Below are positions 7,471 to 16,286 of a DNA stretch of 64,000 nucleotides, piece after piece. The position numbers were made by a program, and so were the translations under genes. Below the pieces are notes generated by a model. The model did not search any database. It had not been told where the DNA came from and was given only the letters and a program-made list of their open reading frames with translations. The number at the start of each line of letters is the position of its first letter. Position 1 is the first letter of the stretch. Source of the DNA: Brachymonas wangyanguii (GTDB taxonomy: Bacteria > Pseudomonadota > Gammaproteobacteria > Burkholderiales > Burkholderiaceae_C); assembly GCF_045055315.1 (NCBI RefSeq), contig NZ_CP173677.1, positions 806,001 to 870,000 of the forward strand. The letters are read 5' to 3'.

Positions 7471-9984
7471 GACACCGCCTCCGTACTGGAAAACGCCACG
7501 CTGACCACGACGGCCAGCCAGGGTGTGCTGGCAACCTACAGCAGCGCCAGCGTGAACAGCGTCGCCGACACGGATGTGGACGGAGACACGCTGACGGTGA
7601 CGGCGGTCCATACCGGTACGGAAACAGGCACGGGTACCAGCGGCACAGTGGGCAGCGCCCTCACGGGTACCTGGGGTGTGCTCACGCTCAACGCCGATGG
7701 CAGCTACAGCTATGTAGCCAGCAAGGCGGACAGCCTGGCAGCCGGCGCCACGGCGACGGACGTGTTCACGTACACGATCAGTGACGGCAAGGGCGGCACG
7801 GATACGGCGCAGCTCACCATCACGATCACGGGCGTGAACGACGCGCCCGTGGACGGCAACGAAACCAACGTGACCAACGAGGACACGACCTTGACCGTTC
7901 TCGATGGTGCGGCAGGAGACTTGCTCAACAATGCCACCGATGTGGATGGAGGCACCCTGAGCATTACCAGCTACACCATTGCCGGCATGACGGGCACCTA
8001 CACGGCAGGTCAGTCTGTGACCATCACCGGCAAGGGCACCATCACCATCAATGCCAACGGCAGCTACACCTTTGTGCCGGTTGCCAACTGGAATGGCATG
8101 GTGCCGCAGATCACCTACACCGTGAGCGATGGCCAGGGTGGAACCGACACCTCCACGCTGGACATCACGGTGACGCCGGTCAACGACGCACCGGTTGACG
8201 GTAACGAGACGAACAGTGTGCTGGAAGACACGACACTGACGGTGGCTGATGGCGCTACCGGCGACTTGCTCAACAATGCCACCGACGTGGACGGTGATAA
8301 CCTGACCATTGCCAGCTACACCATCGCCGGCGTGACGGGCACCTATACGGCTGGCCAGTCGGCACAGATTGCAGGCATAGGTACCATCACCATTAATGGC
8401 AACGGCAGCTACACCTTTGTGCCTGCCCTTAACTGGAATGGCACGGTGCCGCTCATCACCTACACCGTAGCCGATGGCAAGGGAGGGTTCGACACCTCCA
8501 CGCTGCAACTCACGGTGAATCCGGTGAACGACCCACCGTCCGGCACGGACAATGTGGTGCTCCACAACGAGAACTCGAATTACGTCTTTACCGCGAATGA
8601 CTTCGGCTTCTCCGATCCGGTGGAAGGTAATGCTTTCACGGGCGTCAAGATTACGACGCTGCCTGGCGCAGGCACGCTGTATCGCGATGCCGATGGCGAT
8701 GGCGTTATTGATACAGGGGAGGCTTTGACTGCGGGTACGGTGGTATCGAAGGCCGATATCGATGCGGGCAGGCTGAAATTCTTCGATGGTTCCAGCCTCA
8801 CCGGAGGAAAGACCTGGTTTACATTCCAGGTGCAGGACAGCGGTGGAACGGCGAATGGCGGACAGAATACCGATGCCACGCCTAATACCATGGATATTGT
8901 GGTTTACCACCGATCGCAGATCCAATGGATGCATAACGAAACCGTCAATGGCCGTGCAGGGCAGTCCGACTATGCCACTTACCAGGATCCGGCTTTCAAA
9001 GATCATTTCTCGTCCACCGCTAATGTTACCTTTGGCTCTGGGTTGGATGAAAATTCAAACAATAATCCCTATCGGGACTATGCCTATACCTACATGCTGA
9101 AAGGAGCTGACAAGAAAACCTACAGTGCCGCGAGATCCGACAATGATTATGCTCAGGTCTCTTTCACGCCGAAGGATACGATGTATGTCGACAAGCTTTG
9201 GTTCGGCTTTTACACCGATGCGGTTTCTCATCCGGACTATCTTGCTGGCAACTTCAAGATGGCGATAGAAATGTCGACCTCATCAAGCTTTACGTCATAT
9301 ACGACCCTGAGTCAGGATATTCAAGTTGGTAATATGATTGCTCCAAACGGTTATCTGACCGTGGATGGCTATACGGGAGGCTTGTTGCTCAATGCTGGTA
9401 GCACCTATTACTTCCGTGTCTATTACTATGACGAGCAGAACTCCATCGATACGGTGCGCCTGGACGACTTGTATTTCGATGCGAAATACCTCTCGGGTGC
9501 CCAGCATGGTACCGAAGCTGCCAACATCTTGAATGGAACGGCAGCCGACGACTATATCATGGGGCATGGCGGCAATGACGTTCTCATCGGAGGCGCGGGG
9601 AACGACGTGCTCGTAGGTGGGGCTGGCAATGACACGCTGACCGGTGGAGATGGCAGGGACAAGTTCCTCTTTGAATCCGAATTGGGATCGAGCAACATCG
9701 ATACCATTACGGATTTCACGTCAGGAAGCGACCAGATCGTGCTCGAAAACTTCATTTTTAAAGGCTTCGCGCAAACGGGGCAGCTGTCCGCCAGCAGCTT
9801 TGTGGCGAGCAGCAACAATCCCGTGCCCACGACGACGAATGCCACCATCCTGTACAACACCAGCACGGGTGCCTTGTACTACGATGCTGACGGTACGGGT
9901 GGCACAGCGCCAGTGCAGTTTGCCATCTTGGGAACTGGGACGCAGCATCCGACCTTGTCGGTTGCCGATTTCGTGATCATCTGA
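4081..9984 (+). CDS. Giant RTX/BapA-like adhesin, C-terminal part with type I secretion signal
   Basis: This 1967-residue frame is the continuation of the preceding ORF after the 2-nt shift, and its GTG at 4081 is only a nominal start. In order it contains the remainder of repeat copy 3 and ten more copies of the 105-residue repeat to 7470; a VCBS-like domain (about 7446-7850); two further related repeats starting VDGNETN (about 7851-8530); a cadherin-like region with DADGDGVIDTGE (8535-8910); a non-repetitive, tyrosine-rich domain I cannot place (8920-9510); three or four RTX nonapeptides GGAGNDxLxGG that bind calcium (9555-9660); and a C-terminal region typical of type I secretion targets. 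Secretion is presumably by the three genes just downstream. Expected role: cell-surface adhesion and biofilm formation. Without frame correction this half lacks its N-terminal anchor. Confidence 0.8.
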   Translation: MTVTEFTVGGTTYQAGETATITGVGTIVVNADGTYTFTPNDNWNGTVPSVGYTVTDGSSTDTSKLDITVTPVDDPFTDADETVTTDEDTPVSGSVLDGTTSVDGPVTVTEFTVGGTTYQAGETATITGVGTIVVNADGTYTFTPNDNWNGTVPSVGYTVTDGSSTDTSKLDITVTPVDDPFTDADETVTTDEDTPVSGSVLDGTTSVDGPVTVTEFTVGGTTYQAGETATITGVGTIVVNADGTYTFTPNDNWNGTVPSVGYTVTDGSSTDTSKLDITVTPVDDPFTDADETVTTDEDTPVSGSVLDGTTSVDGPVTVTEFTVGGTTYQAGETATITGVGTIVVNADGTYTFTPNDNWNGTVPSVGYTVTDGSSTDTSKLDITVTPVDDPFTDADETVTTDEDTPVSGSVLDGTTSVDGPVTVTEFTVGGTTYQAGETATITGVGTIVVNADGTYTFTPNDNWNGTVPSVGYTVTDGSSTDTSKLDITVTPVDDPFTDADETVTTDEDTPVSGSVLDGTTSVDGPVTVTEFTVGGTTYQAGETATITGVGTIVVNADGTYTFTPNDNWNGTVPSVGYTVTDGSSTDTSKLDITVTPVDDPFTDADETVTTDEDTPVSGSVLDGTTSVDGPVTVTEFTVGGTTYQAGETATITGVGTIVVNADGTYTFTPNDNWNGTVPSVGYTVTDGSSTDTSKLDITVTPVDDPFTDADETVTTDEDTPVSGSVLDGTTSVDGPVTVTEFTVGGTTYQAGETATITGVGTIVVNADGTYTFTPNDNWNGTVPSVGYTVTDGSSTDTSKLDITVTPVDDPFTDADETVTTDEDTPVSGSVLDATTSVDGPVTVTEFTVGGTTYQAGETATITGVGTIVVNADGTYTFTPNDNWNGTVPSVGYTVTDGSSTDTSKLDITVTPVDDPFTDADETVTTDEDTPVSGSVLDGTTSVDGPVTVTEFTVGGTTYQAGETATITGVGTIVVNADGTYTFTPNDNWNGTVPSVGARVTDGSSTDTSKLDITVTPVDDPFTDADETVTTDEDTPVSGSVLDGTTSVDGPVTVTEFTVGGTTYQAGETATITGVGTIVVNADGTYTFTPNDNWNGTVPSVGYTVTDGSSTDTSKLDITVTPVNDAPIANNDTASVLENATLTTTASQGVLATYSSASVNSVADTDVDGDTLTVTAVHTGTETGTGTSGTVGSALTGTWGVLTLNADGSYSYVASKADSLAAGATATDVFTYTISDGKGGTDTAQLTITITGVNDAPVDGNETNVTNEDTTLTVLDGAAGDLLNNATDVDGGTLSITSYTIAGMTGTYTAGQSVTITGKGTITINANGSYTFVPVANWNGMVPQITYTVSDGQGGTDTSTLDITVTPVNDAPVDGNETNSVLEDTTLTVADGATGDLLNNATDVDGDNLTIASYTIAGVTGTYTAGQSAQIAGIGTITINGNGSYTFVPALNWNGTVPLITYTVADGKGGFDTSTLQLTVNPVNDPPSGTDNVVLHNENSNYVFTANDFGFSDPVEGNAFTGVKITTLPGAGTLYRDADGDGVIDTGEALTAGTVVSKADIDAGRLKFFDGSSLTGGKTWFTFQVQDSGGTANGGQNTDATPNTMDIVVYHRSQIQWMHNETVNGRAGQSDYATYQDPAFKDHFSSTANVTFGSGLDENSNNNPYRDYAYTYMLKGADKKTYSAARSDNDYAQVSFTPKDTMYVDKLWFGFYTDAVSHPDYLAGNFKMAIEMSTSSSFTSYTTLSQDIQVGNMIAPNGYLTVDGYTGGLLLNAGSTYYFRVYYYDEQNSIDTVRLDDLYFDAKYLSGAQHGTEAANILNGTAADDYIMGHGGNDVLIGGAGNDVLVGGAGNDTLTGGDGRDKFLFESELGSSNIDTITDFTSGSDQIVLENFIFKGFAQTGQLSASSFVASSNNPVPTTTNATILYNTSTGALYYDADGTGGTAPVQFAILGTGTQHPTLSVADFVII

Positions 9985-10011
9985 CGCGAAAAATCCCGCA
10001 TCCACTGTGCT

Positions 10012-10046
10012 GCACCGCATTGCTCTGGCAGGCGGTGCGGCTTTTT
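10012..10046 (+). terminator. Rho-independent terminator after the adhesin gene
   Basis: The inverted arms GCACCGC (10012-10018) and GCGGTGC (10032-10038) are followed by GGCTTTTT. It lies 28 bp after the adhesin stop and separates it from the secretion genes, which probably have their own promoter in 10050-10210. Confidence 0.7.
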
Positions 10047-10214
10047 CTTGTCCGGAGTCCGGTTGGCAACCTTACAGGCCGTGCTGTTGCCGATCGGGCC
10101 CCATGGCGGAGGGCGGCATGCCTTGGCGAAGGTCTGTGTTTTCCGCAAGCGATGCGCTTACACTAATAGATTAAAGATATCCATGCTCAAGAGCTTCAGA
10201 GGAACAGGCCATTC
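10047..10214 (+). other. Intergenic region upstream of the type I secretion operon
   Basis: An AT-rich stretch near 10158-10182 (TTACACTAATAGATTAAAGAT) is a plausible promoter zone, but no convincing -35/-10 pair can be fixed by eye. CAGAGGAACAGG ahead of the ATG at 10215 provides the ribosome binding site. Confidence 0.35.
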
Positions 10215-12632
10215 ATGACTCAAGCTGACAATTCAGCCACATTGCTGCAAAAGCTGTCTCTGCTCACACGCCTGCAGGGAGAGCCGCTGTCTGCTCACGC
10301 CCTGACGGCGCAAACCCTGCGCAACGAGGCTGGTCGTCCCGACCTGCACAGCCTGCGTGAAGTCCTGCTCAGCCATGGCTACGAAAACCAGCTCAGCGAG
10401 CGCCCGCTGCAGGATGTGCCGGCGCTGGCCGTGCCCCTGCTGGTGCTCACCACCGATGGCGATGCCGAACTGGTGTCGGAGATCCAGGGCGAGGGCGCAC
10501 AGCGCCGCTACACCCTGATGGAGCAGGAAGGCAGCACGCGCACGGTGTCCCATACGGAACTGGAGGCGCGCTACCTGGGCTACAGCTGGTTCGTCAAGAT
10601 GAAGCCCGAGCTGGACAACCGTTCCGAGCTGCCCGAGTACACCATGGGCAAGGCCTGGTTCTGGAAGGTCATCTGGCGCTTCCGCAGCTACTACTCGCAG
10701 GTGGTGCTTGCCACCGTGCTGATCAACGTGCTGGCCCTGATCGGCTCGCTGTACGTGATGAACGTGTACGACCGCGTGATTCCCAACAAGGGCTACGAAA
10801 CCCTGTGGGTGCTGAGTATCGGCGTGCTGCTGGCCAACCTGTTCGAGTTCATCGCGCGGACCTTGCGTGCGCGCCTGACCGATATCGCCGGCAAGAAGGC
10901 CGACCTGATCATCAGCTCTGCGCTGTTCCGCCGCGTCATGTCGCTCGACCTGACGCAAAAGCCGGCGTCCTCCGGCTCCTACGCCAACAACCTGCGCGAC
11001 TTCGAATCGGTGCGTGACTTCATGACCAGTGCCAGCCTGCTGGTGCTGATCGATTTGCCTTTCGTGCTGCTGTTCGTGTTCGTGATGTCCATGGTGTCCG
11101 GCCGTCTGGCTTTTGTGCCGCTGCTGACGATTCCGATCGTGGTGATCGCCGGTCTTCTGGCACAGCGTCCGCTGGCGCGCTCGATCAACGCCTCCATGAA
11201 GGAAAGCTCGCAGCGCCAGGGCCTGGCAGTCGAGGCCATCGAGGGTATCGAGACACTGAAGGCCAACAACGCCACCAACTGGGCGCAGCAGCGCTGGGAG
11301 CGTTTTACCGCTTCCACCGCCTCCGCCTCCATGAAGCAGAAGGACATCAGCAACCTGGTGGTCAACTTCTCCATGCTGGTGCAACAGGCCAACACGGTCT
11401 TCCTGGTGCTCTGGGGGACCTACCTGATCCACCATGAGGATCCGGCCGTGCGTATCACCATGGGTGCGCTGATCGCTACCGTGATCCTGTCTGGCCGTGC
11501 GCTGTCGCCGCTGTCGCAGGTGGCCGGCCTGATGATCCGCTTCCAGCAGGCGCGCATGGCGCTGCAAGGCATCAACCAGGTGGTCGAGCGCAAGACCGAG
11601 CGCGACCACGCCCGCAGCTACATCAGCCCCACCCATATCCGTGGCGACCTGGCCTTTGACAACGTCAGCTTCCATTACGGCGAACAGGGCCCCGATGTCT
11701 GCAAGGAGATGCGCTTCCAGATCAAGGCCGGCGAACGTGTCGGCGTGCTGGGTCGCATCGGCAGCGGCAAGTCCACCATGCTGCGTCTGGCCGCCGGCCT
11801 GTACGAACCGCAGAAGGGCAATGTGCTGCTCGACAGCATGGACGTGCGCCAGATCGATCCGACCGACGTGCGCAACCATGTCAGCCTGCTGAGCCAGCAG
11901 CCGCGCCTGTTCCTGGGCTCGCTGCGCGAGAACCTCGAAATGGGCCGCATGGACCGCCTCAGCACCGACGAGGAACTGGTGGCGGCGCTGCAGCGTTTTG
12001 GCCTGGAAGCCATCGTGCGCGCCCACCCGATGGGCCTGAACATGCCGCTGGGCGAAGATGGTGCCGGTCTGTCCGGTGGCCAGCGCCAACTGGTTGGCCT
12101 GAGCCGCATGACGCTGCGTGATCCGCGCGTGGTGCTGCTGGACGAGCCCACCAGCGGACTCGACCAGATGACCGAGATGGCGGCCCTGCGCGGCATCGCC
12201 GACTGGGTCGGCAAGAGCAAGCGCACCATGGTGGTGGTCACGCACCGTCCGCAGGTGCTCAACATCGTCGATCGCATCATCGTGGTGGACCATGGCAAGA
12301 TCATCATGGACGGCCCGCGCGATGCCGTGCTGCAGCGCCTGGCCGCCAATGAGCGAGACGCACAGCAACAGGCGCAGCAGCGTGCCGCCCAGGCGGGTGC
12401 TGCTGCAGGGCAGCAGGTCACGGCCACCATCCAGCCGGCAGCCGCATCGGCTGATGGTGCAGCGCCCCGTACGCAACGCGTGGTGGTGAGCCGTCGTGCC
12501 GATGGTCAGCCTGCCAACGCGCAGGTACGTGTCCAGCAGACAGCCGCGCCTGCCGCAGCTCCTGCTGCCGAAACACCCGCTGCCGCCGTGACAGATACAA
12601 GCGACAAGAACCCTACCCCGACAGGTAACTGA
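10215..12632 (+). CDS. Type I secretion ABC exporter (LapB/LssB-like)
   Basis: This 805-residue inner-membrane ATPase powers export of the adhesin through the HlyD and TolC partners encoded next. Residues 1-130 form a C39-like domain without a recognisable catalytic cysteine, as in exporters of RTX proteins, which are not cleaved. A six-helix membrane domain spans about 155-440. The nucleotide-binding domain has Walker A GRIGSGKST (513-521), signature LSGGQ (619-623), Walker B VVLLDEP (D643, E644) and the switch histidine in VTHRP (677). After about residue 710 there is an unusual tail of some 95 residues rich in Ala, Gln and Pro. The adaptor gene begins 2 bp after the stop, so the three secretion genes form an operon. 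The family is certain; the substrate assignment rests on neighbourhood. Confidence 0.93.
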   Translation: MTQADNSATLLQKLSLLTRLQGEPLSAHALTAQTLRNEAGRPDLHSLREVLLSHGYENQLSERPLQDVPALAVPLLVLTTDGDAELVSEIQGEGAQRRYTLMEQEGSTRTVSHTELEARYLGYSWFVKMKPELDNRSELPEYTMGKAWFWKVIWRFRSYYSQVVLATVLINVLALIGSLYVMNVYDRVIPNKGYETLWVLSIGVLLANLFEFIARTLRARLTDIAGKKADLIISSALFRRVMSLDLTQKPASSGSYANNLRDFESVRDFMTSASLLVLIDLPFVLLFVFVMSMVSGRLAFVPLLTIPIVVIAGLLAQRPLARSINASMKESSQRQGLAVEAIEGIETLKANNATNWAQQRWERFTASTASASMKQKDISNLVVNFSMLVQQANTVFLVLWGTYLIHHEDPAVRITMGALIATVILSGRALSPLSQVAGLMIRFQQARMALQGINQVVERKTERDHARSYISPTHIRGDLAFDNVSFHYGEQGPDVCKEMRFQIKAGERVGVLGRIGSGKSTMLRLAAGLYEPQKGNVLLDSMDVRQIDPTDVRNHVSLLSQQPRLFLGSLRENLEMGRMDRLSTDEELVAALQRFGLEAIVRAHPMGLNMPLGEDGAGLSGGQRQLVGLSRMTLRDPRVVLLDEPTSGLDQMTEMAALRGIADWVGKSKRTMVVVTHRPQVLNIVDRIIVVDHGKIIMDGPRDAVLQRLAANERDAQQQAQQRAAQAGAAAGQQVTATIQPAAASADGAAPRTQRVVVSRRADGQPANAQVRVQQTAAPAAAPAAETPAAAVTDTSDKNPTPTGN

Positions 12633-12634
12633 AG

Positions 12635-13900
12635 ATGTTTGGCAAAGACAAGCAAAACGCTGGCCATGGTGGCCAGCAAGCCTCCGGCGAAAAGATCAGC
12701 AAGAAGGATCTGCCGCTGCTGAATGACCTGCAGGCTGCGATGCAGCATGAAAAGCACCGCGGCATGTCCTGGACCATCAGCCTGCTGGCGGTGTTCCTCG
12801 TGGTGTTCGTGGTCTGGGCCTATTTCAGCAGCGTCGAGGAAGTGGCGCGCGGTCAGGGCAGCGTGATCCCGAGCAGCAAGGAGCAGGTGATCCAGAGCCT
12901 GGATCCGGGCGTGCTGTCCGAGATGCTGGTGCGTGAAGGCGATGTGGTCGAGAAGGACCAGGTCCTGCTGCGCCTGGACGATACCCGCAGCACCGCCATC
13001 TACAAGGAAACCGAGAACAAGGTGCAGGCGCTGGAAGCCAGCGCTGCGCGTCTGCGTTCCGAAGCCTATGGCGTGCCGCTGGCCTTCAAGCCAGGCCTGA
13101 GCCAGGAACTGGTACAGCGCGAGACGGCTGCCTACCACTCCCGTGTCCGCGCCGTGAATGACAGCATCCGCAGCATGCGCCAGACCAAGGCGCTGCTGGA
13201 TCGCGAAATCGCCATGACGGCGCCCATGGTCGGCAAGGGCGTGGTGTCCGAGGTGGAGCTGCTGCGCCTGCGTCGCCAGTCGAGCGACCTGAACATGCAG
13301 ATCACCGAGCGTCGCAACAAGTTCAAGGCTGATGCCAACACCGAGCTGGTGCGCGTCGAGGCCGAGCTGGCCCAGAGCACGGAAACCATGGCGGCGCGAG
13401 CCGACCCGGTCAACCGCGCTGCGATCAAGGCACCGCTGCGCGGCATCGTGAAGAACATCAAGATCAACACCGTGGGTGGCGTGGTCAGCGCTGGTCAGGA
13501 CATCATGGAAATCGTGCCGCTGGACGGCCCGCTGCTGGTCGAGGCCTACATCCGTCCGCAGGACGTGGCCTTCATTCACCCCGATGCCCCGGCCACGGTC
13601 AAGCTGACTGCCTACGACTATTCGCTGTATGGTGGCCTGGAGGGCAAGGTGACGCACATCAGCCCGGACACGTTGCAGGACAACCGCCGCCCGAGCGAAC
13701 TCAAGCTCAACCCGGACGAATCCTTCTACCGCGTCATCATCCAGACTGAACAGAATACGCTGCGCGACAAGAAGGGCGAGACCATGCCCATCATCCCGGG
13801 CATGATCGCCTCGGTTGACATCCGTACCGGCGAAAAGACCATCTTCCAGTACCTGGTCAAGCCGATTACCCGCCTGAAGCAGGCACTGCGGGAGCGTTGA
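12635..13900 (+). CDS. Type I secretion membrane-fusion protein (HlyD family)
   Basis: This 421-residue periplasmic adaptor links the ABC exporter to the outer-membrane channel. It has a cytoplasmic N-terminus of about 45 residues, one membrane segment at about 45-65 (SWTISLLAVFLVVFVVWAYF), a biotinyl-lipoyl-like half near 75-110 (GSVIPSSKEQVIQSLDPG), a long coiled-coil hairpin about 120-265, and a C-terminal beta-barrel region ending ITRLKQALRER, as in HlyD/LapC proteins. The length is normal for the family. Its stop overlaps the region where tolC translation begins, consistent with coupled translation. Confidence 0.93.
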   Translation: MFGKDKQNAGHGGQQASGEKISKKDLPLLNDLQAAMQHEKHRGMSWTISLLAVFLVVFVVWAYFSSVEEVARGQGSVIPSSKEQVIQSLDPGVLSEMLVREGDVVEKDQVLLRLDDTRSTAIYKETENKVQALEASAARLRSEAYGVPLAFKPGLSQELVQRETAAYHSRVRAVNDSIRSMRQTKALLDREIAMTAPMVGKGVVSEVELLRLRRQSSDLNMQITERRNKFKADANTELVRVEAELAQSTETMAARADPVNRAAIKAPLRGIVKNIKINTVGGVVSAGQDIMEIVPLDGPLLVEAYIRPQDVAFIHPDAPATVKLTAYDYSLYGGLEGKVTHISPDTLQDNRRPSELKLNPDESFYRVIIQTEQNTLRDKKGETMPIIPGMIASVDIRTGEKTIFQYLVKPITRLKQALRER

Positions 13901-13902
13901 GC

Positions 13903-15663
13903 ATGCGCAAGAAGTCCAACACATCCTCCTCCTGGCAGCCACGGCTGGCGGCCGTCTGCGCCGGCATCAGCTGCCTGATGGCGGGCCTGCTCTGGTCCGG
14001 CACGGCGGCAGCCACCGGCCTGGCCGGCCTGATCGTCGATGCCACCGAGCGCGACCCCTCGGTGCTGGAAGCGCGTGCGCGCGAGGAACAGGCCTCCATG
14101 CAGACGCAGCGTTCGCGCTCTGGCCACTGGCCGGTGGTGGGCGTGCAGGCGACTGGTGACATCCAGCGCAGCAATGGCATGGATTCAGCCGATCCGGTGG
14201 CGCTGGTCGGTCGGGTAAACCTGTTCTCTGGTGGTGCCATACGCTCGCAGATCCGGCGCGACGAGTTTCACCAGAAATACTACGGTGAAAAAATCGGCGA
14301 AACCCAGGAAAACCTGGCCATGCTGATGGGCGAGCAATACCTGGCAGCGCTGCGCAACCGCGAACTGCTGGATACCGAGCAGCGCAACCTGCAGCGCCAC
14401 GACCGCATCATCGACGACCTGCGCGTGATCGTGCAGCACGACCCGGGCCGTGACTACGAACTGGTCCAGGCCCAGGCCCGCGCGCTGCAGGTGCGCATGC
14501 GCCTGGTGCAGTATGAAAAAGGCCTGCGTTTGGCGCTGAGCAAGCTCAGCCGCTATACCGACAAGAACGTGACGCTGGGCAACCCCTTCGGTCCGGACTG
14601 GCGCAAGGTGGTGCCTGACAACAGCAAGGCCACCAACCCGACCATCCTGGCGCAGCAATATGAAATGGACGCCACGCGCGAGGAAATGGAAAACCTCAAG
14701 CGTTCGCGCTGGCCCAAGGTGGACCTGATGGCCGCTGTCGGCAAGGACGACCAGTACACGCGCGTCGTGATGAACTGGGACTTCCTGGACCGTGGTGCCT
14801 ACTACAGCCAGCAAAGTGCCGCCAAGCAGCTGCTGGCAGCGCAGAGCCGGGTGGACATGCTGAACCGCGAAATCGACGAGCAGACCCAGACCGCCGAATC
14901 CGACATGGCCCAGAGCCGGCTGCAGGCGATGGCGGCGCAGCAGCAGATCGGTGCTTCCGAGAAGGTGGTGGAGCTGTACCAGATGCAGTTCCGCATCGCC
15001 CGACGCAGCCTGCTGGATCTGCTGAACGCCTACGCCGAACTGGCTTCGGTCGAGGTGTCCAAGGTGACGGCCGAGAACGATTACCGCCGTGCCGTGTTGT
15101 CCTATCTGGACGCGACCGCTTCCATCAATGACTGGGCACGTCACAGTGCTGGCGCACCGGCGGTGCAGCCGCAGGTGATGTCGGTGGCGCCACAGCGTCC
15201 GGCGGCCGCCGTGGTGGTGCCGGCAGCCGTCGAGCCGGTTGCCGCACCTGCTGAGCCGCTGCTGGTAGGCGCGCACGACGATGTGCATCCCTCTGGCACG
15301 GCAATGCCCTCGGTGCATGCACAGCCGCCGGCACCGGTGGTGGTGTCGGCACGCGAGTACCTGGGTGCCGATGCGCCGGCCGAACCCGAACCGGCTGTGG
15401 TTCCGGTGGCAGCCGTCGAGCCGGTCCAGTGGATCGAGCCCGAGCCTGTTGCGGCAGAGCCGGTGGCGTTAGCCGCAGCAGCAGAGCAGCTGCCGGCAGA
15501 ACCGGTGGTTGAGGTGCAGCAGGTGGTGGCTGTGGAGGCTATGCCTGTCGCGGAAGTCTTTGCCGAAGCCGCGCCTGACAGCACGCCGCAGACAGCTGTG
15601 CCCGGCACCAATATCGTCTCGCGCTTTGATCAGCCAGATGCGGACGGTCTGAGCACCTACTGA
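13903..15663 (+). CDS. TolC-family outer-membrane channel of the type I secretion system
   Basis: This 586-residue protein forms the outer-membrane exit duct. I prefer ATG 13903, with GGGAG 8 bp upstream, over an in-frame TTG at 13897. A Sec signal peptide is visible (arginine/lysine start, hydrophobic CAGISCLMAGLLW, AAA cleavage region). The two OEP repeats of long helices occupy about 40-400. From about residue 405 a 180-residue tail rich in Ala, Pro, Val and Glu follows, which is not part of the normal TolC fold and makes the protein longer than the usual 430-480 residues. The last bases overlap by 7 bp with the convergent HugZ-like gene. Confidence 0.9.
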   Translation: MRKKSNTSSSWQPRLAAVCAGISCLMAGLLWSGTAAATGLAGLIVDATERDPSVLEARAREEQASMQTQRSRSGHWPVVGVQATGDIQRSNGMDSADPVALVGRVNLFSGGAIRSQIRRDEFHQKYYGEKIGETQENLAMLMGEQYLAALRNRELLDTEQRNLQRHDRIIDDLRVIVQHDPGRDYELVQAQARALQVRMRLVQYEKGLRLALSKLSRYTDKNVTLGNPFGPDWRKVVPDNSKATNPTILAQQYEMDATREEMENLKRSRWPKVDLMAAVGKDDQYTRVVMNWDFLDRGAYYSQQSAAKQLLAAQSRVDMLNREIDEQTQTAESDMAQSRLQAMAAQQQIGASEKVVELYQMQFRIARRSLLDLLNAYAELASVEVSKVTAENDYRRAVLSYLDATASINDWARHSAGAPAVQPQVMSVAPQRPAAAVVVPAAVEPVAAPAEPLLVGAHDDVHPSGTAMPSVHAQPPAPVVVSAREYLGADAPAEPEPAVVPVAAVEPVQWIEPEPVAAEPVALAAAAEQLPAEPVVEVQQVVAVEAMPVAEVFAEAAPDSTPQTAVPGTNIVSRFDQPDADGLSTY

Positions 15664-16184
15664 TTTCCCAGCGGCGGGCGCTGGCCCAGCCGCTGCAATA
15701 GCAGGGCCAGGTCCTGACCTTCCAGCCGCCAGGCCTTGCCAAAGCCGCCGTTGAGGCTGGCCGCCTGTGGCCGCAGCCGCCAGAAGGCGAAGTCGGCAAA
15801 ATCCACATACAGCTTCGCCTTGGGTTGCCAGGCGACAAAGGCATCGCGCAACAGGGCGCGTTCGGTATCGTCCGTGCGCTCTGCCAGGCACTCCAGACTC
15901 AGCCGGGGGTGTGCCAGCGGATCGCCCGCGCCCGGCTCACCTACCAGCAGGCCGCAGCGTGCATCCTGCTGCAGCGCTGCAAAGTGGGCCGACAGTTGCG
16001 AGATCAGGATCAGTGGCAGGCCCTGGACATCGTGACCCAGTGCTACCCGGCTCAGGGCCGGCATGCCGCTGCCTGGCTGCAGCACGCCCAGGCTGGCATG
16101 GCGCGCTTCGCCCAGCAGACGACAGGCCAGGTACAGCGCCGCTTCGTCAGTGGCTTGCAGGAATCGGGAAGCTTCAGGAGGCAT
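15657..16184 (-). CDS. HugZ-like pyridoxamine 5'-phosphate oxidase-family protein
   Basis: This 175-residue protein has a split-barrel flavin/heme-binding fold. The pattern RHASLGVL ... SRVALGHDVQGLPLILISQLSAH ... ARCGLLVGEPG ... DPLAHPRLSL is characteristic of the HugZ-type group, whose members bind heme or FMN. The ATG at 16184 (MPPEAS) fits this family; a much longer upstream frame exists but runs through the phaR region and is a GC-rich artefact. The gene is convergent with and slightly overlaps the TolC gene, and is divergent from phaR. Its substrate cannot be named from sequence. Confidence 0.8.
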   Translation of the reverse strand: MPPEASRFLQATDEAALYLACRLLGEARHASLGVLQPGSGMPALSRVALGHDVQGLPLILISQLSAHFAALQQDARCGLLVGEPGAGDPLAHPRLSLECLAERTDDTERALLRDAFVAWQPKAKLYVDFADFAFWRLRPQAASLNGGFGKAWRLEGQDLALLLQRLGQRPPLGNQ

Positions 16185-16286
16185 AGGGGTTAACCGGACG
16201 TAAGAGGGTGCTGTGGAACAGGTATCATCAGAGGAGTGCACACGATTGGTGCATTTTGCCAAGTCGTGCCCAGAAGGATCAAGTAT

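Noticed and set aside
3916..9006. A 1696-codon open frame antisense to the adhesin
   Set aside because: It exists because a 315-bp (multiple of 3) GC-rich repeat has no stop in this antisense frame. Its sequence is a His/Arg/Val-rich periodic string with no domain, and the plus strand has clear adhesin domains.
10233..12476. Long antisense open frame over the ABC exporter gene
   Set aside because: It is a GC-skew shadow rich in His, Gln and Arg. The plus-strand gene has all ABC motifs.
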